A DNA stretch of 10,685 nt from Mageeibacillus sp. UBA1257 (GTDB lineage: Bacteria > Bacillota > Clostridia > UBA1212 > UBA1257). The notes under the pieces are model-generated. The model saw only the letters and a program-made list of their open reading frames with translations. It did no database searches and was not told where the DNA came from. Both the position numbers and the translations under genes were made by a program. Positions 6,647-10,685 of this stretch are shown here, one piece after another. Within the stretch, counting starts at the first letter, position 1; every line of letters starts with the position of its first letter. The DNA lies in NCBI GenBank assembly GCA_002308775.1, contig DBVT01000075.1, forward strand, positions 28,206 through 38,890, given 5' to 3'.

Positions 6647-7504
6647 TCAGCTTCTTCTTGTCTGCCGGTCGTTGACAGCATTTGTATGCAAGTCACACAT
6701 GTTTTTCCTGTACGCCGCCGGTGATATTCCTTCCGCTTGTTTGAACACACTGCAAAAATGAGAGAAATTCGCAAATCCGTTTTCCGCTGCCACGACCGAA
6801 ATCGGTTTTTCAGTATCGAGCAGCGTTATTTTTGCCATCGTGATCCGTTGTTCCGTCAAATACTGCATCACGGTCATATTGACTTCTTTACGGAACTCAT
6901 GACACAGATGATACTTGCTGATATTGCATGCATCGGCGATCTCATCCAGTGTCAGCGGATCCTCCAGATGCAGATTGATATAACACAAAACCTGGTTGAT
7001 CAGACTGCTTGAGGGGTTGACCCGGTAGGCGTCTGACAGATGGAGTTGATGCAGGCAGCTTAGAATCTGCAGAATGATGCCGATACCGGATATATCCTCC
7101 GGCGTACCCCCTTTTTCATGTAGTTCGGAAGCCTCTTTGAAGTATCGATCCAATTGATCAAAGGTACCCGAATCGCCGCACTCCGCAGCCCGGAATCTGC
7201 GTTCCATATCATTTAAAATATAGAGTTTGTTGGATACCGATAAAAGCTTCTGCATTTCGGATCGGGAAAACGACAGTTTGTTCCGGATGTATTCCGACGG
7301 TTCTTCCGGGTGAGTGTAATGAAAAACAAGGGAAGGGATAAAATAGATATGATTGGCTTTCATCTGGTACAGAGTATCTCCGATCAGAACTTTTCCGTTC
7401 CCTTGCAGCACCCATATTATTTCTATCTTGTCATCATGATTGTGTGCGCGTTCGGTCAGCGGATCCACACCGATATCGTGATAATACACCCATTCTTCCT
7501 TCAT
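6647..7504 (-). CDS. AraC-family transcription regulator with N-terminal cupin
   Basis: A 285-residue ligand-responsive DNA-binding protein. A cupin sensing domain occupies about residues 15-75, with the typical tract IEIIWVLQGNGKVLIGD (27-43) and IYFIPSLVFHYTHP (53-66). The C-terminal AraC domain has two helix-turn-helix units: TLDEIADACNISKYHL (185-200) and PISVVAAENGFANFSHF (234-250), then the conserved GISPAAYRK (259-267). The reading frame stays open upstream to 7765, but the start at 7504 is preferred: GGAG (7510-7513 on the complement) lies 5 nt before it, the protein then has a normal AraC length, and a good promoter lies inside the upstream extension. It is divergent from the aldolase/lipoprotein genes and most likely controls them, as is usual for AraC regulators next to sugar genes. 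Arginine codons are 10 CGN to 4 AGR, unlike the left-hand genes. Confidence 0.92.
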   Translation of the reverse strand: MKEEWVYYHDIGVDPLTERAHNHDDKIEIIWVLQGNGKVLIGDTLYQMKANHIYFIPSLVFHYTHPEEPSEYIRNKLSFSRSEMQKLLSVSNKLYILNDMERRFRAAECGDSGTFDQLDRYFKEASELHEKGGTPEDISGIGIILQILSCLHQLHLSDAYRVNPSSSLINQVLCYINLHLEDPLTLDEIADACNISKYHLCHEFRKEVNMTVMQYLTEQRITMAKITLLDTEKPISVVAAENGFANFSHFCSVFKQAEGISPAAYRKNMCDLHTNAVNDRQTRRS

Positions 7505-7546
7505 ATGAGCTCCGTAATCGTTATTTTTTAACAAATCCTCAAAAAT

Positions 7547-7575
7547 AGTATGGCATGGTTTTTTGTTCTTGTCAA
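7547..7575 (-). promoter_or_regulatory. Promoter for the AraC-family regulator
   Basis: On the minus strand: TTGACA (7570-7575), a 17-nt spacer and CATACT (7547-7552) preceded by TG (7554-7555), an extended -10. Transcription would start near 7540, about 36 nt before the chosen ATG; this rules against starts further upstream in the same frame. Confidence 0.75.
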
Positions 7576-7583
7576 GGTTTCTC

Positions 7584-7620
7584 TTGTCGAATACCGCAAT
7601 TTGAAAACATTTTTCGACAA
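7584..7620. promoter_or_regulatory. Candidate operator: TTGTCGAA / TTCGACAA inverted repeat
   Basis: A perfect 8-bp inverted repeat (7584-7591 and 7613-7620) has centres 29 bp apart, close to three helical turns. It sits between the regulator's -35 and the forward extended -10, where an AraC-family activator would be expected to bind. A further TTGTC occurs at 7569-7573, in direct orientation 15 bp before the first arm and overlapping the regulator's -35. Binding by the adjacent regulator is inferred. Confidence 0.5.
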
Positions 7621-7648
7621 TTACAAGGAACTGCATACAGCGTCTTTG

Positions 7649-7657
7649 TGTTAAAAT
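7649..7657 (+). promoter_or_regulatory. Likely activator-dependent promoter of the aldolase/lipoprotein genes
   Basis: TGTTAAAAT (7649-7657) is a good extended -10. The bases where a -35 should lie (about 7628-7635) do not resemble TTGACA. A promoter without a -35 next to a candidate operator fits positive control. Transcription would start near 7664 and give a leader of about 155 nt that includes the remnant gene at 7706-7808. Confidence 0.5.
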
Positions 7658-7705
7658 TGGATTAATGAAGAAATCGGGCAGTCGAAACAACAGGAGGAAA
7701 GAAAA

Positions 7706-7808
7706 ATGAGAAGAATTCTGTCGATCGCATCTGCGCTGCTGCCGGCAAAGCGCGCAATCCTCCATTACCGCTGCATACGATAATCTTTACAATGAAGTTG
7801 TAGGATAA
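7706..7808 (+). pseudogene. Remnant of a deleted secreted-protein gene (start and end only)
   Basis: A perfect AGGAGG (7692-7697) sits 8 nt before an ATG opening MRRILSIASALL, a basic-then-hydrophobic start like a signal peptide. That frame then changes character and stops at 7781-7783 after 25 codons. From about 7742 a second frame reads RQSAQSSITAAYDNLYNEVVG and ends in TAA at 7806-7808, 12 nt before the aldolase start. The pattern fits a gene that lost its middle by a deletion not divisible by three. A secreted binding protein for a sugar-acid transporter would suit this position, but the pieces are too short to identify the family. Alternatives are a functional 25-residue peptide or chance. 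Confidence 0.45.
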
Positions 7809-7820
7809 AGGAATCTGCTT

Positions 7821-8729
7821 ATGAAACCGGAGTTTTTGAAAGGCATCATGCCTGCCCTTATGACAGGCTTTACCGATGATCATGAAGGGCTTTCCCGCGA
7901 GAGGATCCGTGCCCTGGTACGTTTTCTGATCCGCAAGGGCGTGCATGGTTTATATGTGGGCGGCACATCCGGGGAAATGCTCCTTTGTTCCCCCTCCGAA
8001 CGGATGGAACTGCTTGAGACCGTACTGGAGGAGACCAAAGCAGCAGATCGCCACGTCACGGTCATCACCCATGTGGGATGCAACAGCACCCGCGATACAC
8101 TCCTTCTGGCAAAACACGCGGAAAAAGCCGGCGCGGATGCGGTCTCTTCCGTCACCCCGCTGTTTTTTGCTTACGGTTTTCCTGAAGTGTATCGGTTTTA
8201 TGCGGATATCGCTTCTGCCGTTTCTCTTCCCGTTATCATTTACAACATTCCCGGCAGGACCGGTATGACTCTGAATGCCGAACAGCTCCATGCCTTATTG
8301 ACGATCCCGAATGTGGCCGGTATGAAGTTCACATCATCAGATTTCTATCTGCTTGAAAGACTGATCACCACCCATCCTGACAAGGTATTCTACAATGGAA
8401 GCGACGAAATGCTTCTTTCCGGTCTTGCAGCAGGGGCGGATGGCGGCATCGGTACGACCTATAACTTCCAACCGGAACGGATGCTTGCTATCTACCGGCT
8501 TTACAGGGAGGGCAGAATGCAGGAGGCCCTGGCGGTCCAGCGGGATGCGAATGCCATCATCGAATCTGTTCTGAGCTACGGCGTTTTCCCTGCATGCAAG
8601 GAAATCATGCGGATCGGTGGTCTGGATTACGGGACCTGTCGCGCTCCATATTTGCCGCTGACCGCGGAACAAGCTGAGGGATTGGCGAAAGCCGCCAGGA
8701 TCAATCTGGGTGAAAACTACATGCTTTGA
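7821..8729 (+). CDS. N-acetylneuraminate lyase-like aldolase (DHDPS/NAL family)
   Basis: A 302-residue class I aldolase. Lyases of this type split N-acetylneuraminate into pyruvate and N-acetylmannosamine in the cytoplasm via a Schiff base. Visible are the carboxylate-binding GGTSGE (47-52), Tyr 141 of YNIP, the Schiff-base Lys 169 in GMKFTSSD (167-174) and GADGGIG (205-211). Thr 171 after the lysine and Asp 195/Glu 196 in NGSDE match E. coli lyase residues Thr167, Asp191 and Glu192 that contact the sugar, which favours NAL over DapA. Two oddities: YNIP is followed by GRTG (145-148), as in dihydrodipicolinate synthases, and Ser 194 replaces the E. coli Tyr190. A related 2-keto-3-deoxy sugar acid is therefore also possible. 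AAAGGAA (7807-7813) precedes the ATG. Arginine codons are 13 CGN to 6 AGR. It lies 116 nt before a sialidase-like gene. Confidence 0.85.
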   Translation: MKPEFLKGIMPALMTGFTDDHEGLSRERIRALVRFLIRKGVHGLYVGGTSGEMLLCSPSERMELLETVLEETKAADRHVTVITHVGCNSTRDTLLLAKHAEKAGADAVSSVTPLFFAYGFPEVYRFYADIASAVSLPVIIYNIPGRTGMTLNAEQLHALLTIPNVAGMKFTSSDFYLLERLITTHPDKVFYNGSDEMLLSGLAAGADGGIGTTYNFQPERMLAIYRLYREGRMQEALAVQRDANAIIESVLSYGVFPACKEIMRIGGLDYGTCRAPYLPLTAEQAEGLAKAARINLGENYML

Positions 8730-8845
8730 TCCCTGCTGCGGAATGCTCTCTTACGGAATCTGTTGCGATCATACCGTGCAGGGAGCTCTCGAAAACCGCG
8801 AACAGACCGGCGCAGAAATACAAAAGATCGCGTGGAGGAAACAGT
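8730..8845 (+). other. Gap between aldolase and lipoprotein genes
   Basis: The gap holds no convincing promoter or terminator. TCCCTGC (8730-8736) and GCAGGGA (8778-8784) could form a 7-bp stem, but its loop is 41 nt and there is no T-run. The two genes are probably co-transcribed. The lipoprotein frame is open back to a TTG at 8726, but that extension would put 40 hydrophilic residues before the signal peptide. GGAGG (8834-8838) marks the true start at 8846. Confidence 0.5.
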
Positions 8846-10642
8846 ATGAGGATGCGCAGGATTGCTTCTATATTTCTCTTATGTGTTATTTTTGTGGGAG
8901 GATGCGGCATGGACGTCAACGTTGCTCATGTTCCGACGGATAACAAAAGCGACATCACGGACGGACAGGGAGAAATACTGTTCTCGGAGGATTTCGAAAC
9001 GACGATCGACGAACTGCTTTCCCGCTATAATGTCAGCGTTTCCCTCGGCAACTCATGCGCGGTCGACATTGTGGACGGAAAACTGAAAATGGAAGTAAGT
9101 GACGCAAGCGAAGGCGTTTATCTTGATTTCATGGTGCCTTTCCCGAACCGATTTGTTTTCTCTTACAGGTACATGATCGAAACTGCGGTCTCGGGTGAAG
9201 GCAGTGTAGCCTGCTACGTACTTTATCCGAACGAATTTGTACGTATTATAACCAATGCGAATAGCGGAAGCACGTTCAAATACTGCGACGGCTCTGAGAA
9301 TGCTATCGTTGAAACCGACCTCGAAACAGAGACGGGCGTGTGGTACACCCTGTACACCGCCGTCGATCTGGACGCAGGGACTTATACCATACTCCGGAAA
9401 GAAGACGGATCAGACGAATCCGTGGCGATCGTGAAAGATATGAAACTTCAGGATGTTCCGAAAACGCCGCTTCTGCGTCTGATGACGGAGTGGAACTCCG
9501 CAGCTGTTGCGTACTATGATGACCTTGAGATAAGAACATATGACCCCGAGGATGCACTTATTCATGATGACGAAGGAGAAACAGTAATCGGTGGCGAACA
9601 CAGAGGAGGTACTATGCAGAAATTTATCGTTTCCAAAGACCCGACAATCTTTGAAGCATGGCCGGACGTATGTCTCTGCGATAACGACCGTCTGATATGC
9701 GTATTCAGCGAATGCACGAATCACGGCAATCGCAATATGGCGCGTGTGGCATACGTTGTTTCCGAAGACCGCGGCCGGACGTGGGGGAAAAAACACTATC
9801 TCAGCGAACCCGGAACGCAGCAAGCCTATTTTAACTGTGCCCGTATTTCCCGTCTTTCGGACGGCACGCTGGCAGTTACATGTGATCTCATCAAGGGCGG
9901 CGAAAACGGCCAGAATGTTCAGGTCTACCTGTGGTTCAGTTATGACAATGGCGATACCTGGTCGAAACCCATACAGACGCCTGCCCGCGGAATCGTGCCT
10001 GAACGGCTGACGGAGCTCCCTTCGGGCCGTTGGCTTCTGGCTGCGCACACGAACAGCCCGAAAACAGGAAAACTCTGTCAGTATCTCTGGTACAGTGATG
10101 ATAAAGGGAAGACCTGGTCGGACCGCGTCACAGTAGCGGACGATCCGCGCTACAATCTCTGTGAAGCGGGACTCCTGGTCGTGGACGACGACACCGTGAT
10201 CTGCTTCATGCGGGAGAACTCTTTTCAGGGCTGGGATGGCTTCAAGGCGATCTCCCATGACCGCGGCGAAACATGGGAAGGCGTATATCATGTGCCGCTC
10301 CCGGGCTGTCATCGTCCCACGGTTGGCTGGCTCTCCAACGGATATGCTTTCGTTACATACCGTTTTCTTCAGGGAGGCAATACTCAGTCCAGCACATATC
10401 AGAATGTTATGGGCGCGCTGATCACCCGTGAAAGCGTTCTGGAGACTGTCCGCGACCGCCAGTCTGCGCGCATTTTCCCGCTGTCATATGACCGGAATCT
10501 TCATGCCGACTGCGGTTATACCGGCTGGGTTCAGTTCGACGACGGCGAGATCCTTGTCGTCAATTATCTGATGGACGATGCGAAGAAAGCGTGGATTGAG
10601 GCGATCGTGTTTCGTCCCGAGGATATACTGATCGTGAACTGA
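8846..10642 (+). CDS. Secreted lipoprotein with jelly-roll-like and sialidase-like (Asp-box) domains
   Basis: This 598-residue protein starts with a lipoprotein signal peptide (MRMRRIASIFLLCVIFVGGC); Cys 20 would carry the lipid, placing it outside the membrane. Residues about 43-232 are beta-rich (FSEDFE, FSYRYM, WYTLYTAVDLDAGTYTI, YYDDLEIRTY) and resemble a concanavalin A-like jelly roll. Residues about 257-598 carry four Asp-boxes: SEDRGRTW (306-313), SYDNGDTW (365-372), SDDKGKTW (417-424) and SHDRGETW (470-477), the hallmark of sialidase/BNR beta-propellers. The neighbouring NAL-like aldolase suggests release of sialic acids. However, the FRIP-type motif with the first substrate-binding Arg of GH33 sialidases is missing; the aligned place reads EAWPDV (270-275). 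It may be a divergent hydrolase or a binding protein. GGAGG at 8834-8838 fixes the start. Arginine codons are 28 CGN to 5 AGR, and it is rich in cysteine for a secreted protein. Confidence 0.82.
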   Translation: MRMRRIASIFLLCVIFVGGCGMDVNVAHVPTDNKSDITDGQGEILFSEDFETTIDELLSRYNVSVSLGNSCAVDIVDGKLKMEVSDASEGVYLDFMVPFPNRFVFSYRYMIETAVSGEGSVACYVLYPNEFVRIITNANSGSTFKYCDGSENAIVETDLETETGVWYTLYTAVDLDAGTYTILRKEDGSDESVAIVKDMKLQDVPKTPLLRLMTEWNSAAVAYYDDLEIRTYDPEDALIHDDEGETVIGGEHRGGTMQKFIVSKDPTIFEAWPDVCLCDNDRLICVFSECTNHGNRNMARVAYVVSEDRGRTWGKKHYLSEPGTQQAYFNCARISRLSDGTLAVTCDLIKGGENGQNVQVYLWFSYDNGDTWSKPIQTPARGIVPERLTELPSGRWLLAAHTNSPKTGKLCQYLWYSDDKGKTWSDRVTVADDPRYNLCEAGLLVVDDDTVICFMRENSFQGWDGFKAISHDRGETWEGVYHVPLPGCHRPTVGWLSNGYAFVTYRFLQGGNTQSSTYQNVMGALITRESVLETVRDRQSARIFPLSYDRNLHADCGYTGWVQFDDGEILVVNYLMDDAKKAWIEAIVFRPEDILIVN

Positions 10643-10685
10643 GGTATTTGCGGTTCGGGAAAACCTTTGAAAACGAAATGCAGAT
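10643..10685. other. Right edge of the window
   Basis: The last 43 bases hold no complete gene, no hairpin with a T-run and no clear ribosome site. Whether the lipoprotein gene ends an operon cannot be judged from here. Confidence 0.4.

Noticed and set aside
7665..7709. 14-codon frame (MKKSGSRNNRRKEK) overlapping the remnant gene start by ATGA
   Set aside because: Its ATG falls at the predicted transcription start with no ribosome site, and the Arg/Lys codons simply translate the AGGAGG region that serves the next ATG.
7505..7765. Longer version of the AraC regulator starting at 7765
   Set aside because: The extension covers the regulator's own promoter, has no ribosome site and no domain-like sequence; the 7504 start has GGAG and gives a normal family length.
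8726..8845. TTG start for the lipoprotein at 8726
   Set aside because: It would bury the signal peptide and lipobox 40 residues into the protein; GGAGG at 8834-8838 clearly marks the ATG at 8846.

Overview
The window looks like the chromosome of a low-to-mid GC Gram-positive anaerobe of the class Clostridia. The evidence is a clostridial-type 2[4Fe-4S] ferredoxin, strong Shine-Dalgarno sites, near-consensus TTGACA/TATAAT promoters, a PdaA-like peptidoglycan deacetylase typical of endospore-forming lineages, a YdjI-type SPFH/zinc-ribbon protein, and strong AGA/AGG arginine codon use in the left two thirds. Genus cannot be read from the sequence.

Left block (1-6565) is housekeeping and cell-envelope DNA. 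The first codons of a gene leaving the window to the left (1-38, minus) diverge from a 59-residue ferredoxin (248-427) with a perfect consensus promoter and a strong terminator. A 20-nt gap follows, then a translationally coupled RNA-modification pair: a TrmN6-type tRNA methyltransferase (517-1227) and the 16S rRNA methyltransferase RsmI (1227-2069). An unrecognised acidic four-TM protein (2084-2989, minus) is divergent from the deacetylase (3152-4375); their two promoters overlap at the -35 boxes. Next come an anchored, probably PsbP-like protein of unknown role (4432-5109) and the SPFH protein with three zinc ribbons (5173-6507), which has its own promoter starting inside the preceding stop region and ends at a 16-bp-stem terminator.

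Right block (6647-10642) is an accessory sugar-acid locus. A cupin/AraC-type regulator (minus, 6647-7504) is divergent from an N-acetylneuraminate-lyase-like aldolase (7821-8729) and a large secreted lipoprotein with four Asp-boxes and a sialidase-like propeller (8846-10642). The simplest reading is that the lipoprotein acts on glycans outside the cell, the aldolase splits the released 2-keto-3-deoxy (probably sialic) acid, and the regulator senses a related ligand. Between regulator and aldolase lie a TTGTCGAA/TTCGACAA inverted repeat, a promoter with a good extended -10 but no good -35, and what looks like the start and end of a deleted secreted-protein gene. No transporter is present in the window.

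Arginine codons change sharply between the blocks: by my count 39 AGA/AGG to 8 CGN in four left genes (trmN6, rsmI, deacetylase, SPFH), against 15 to 51 in the three right genes. The right block therefore looks acquired later than its surroundings. I did not find a CRISPR array, insertion sequence, phage gene, tRNA or rRNA.
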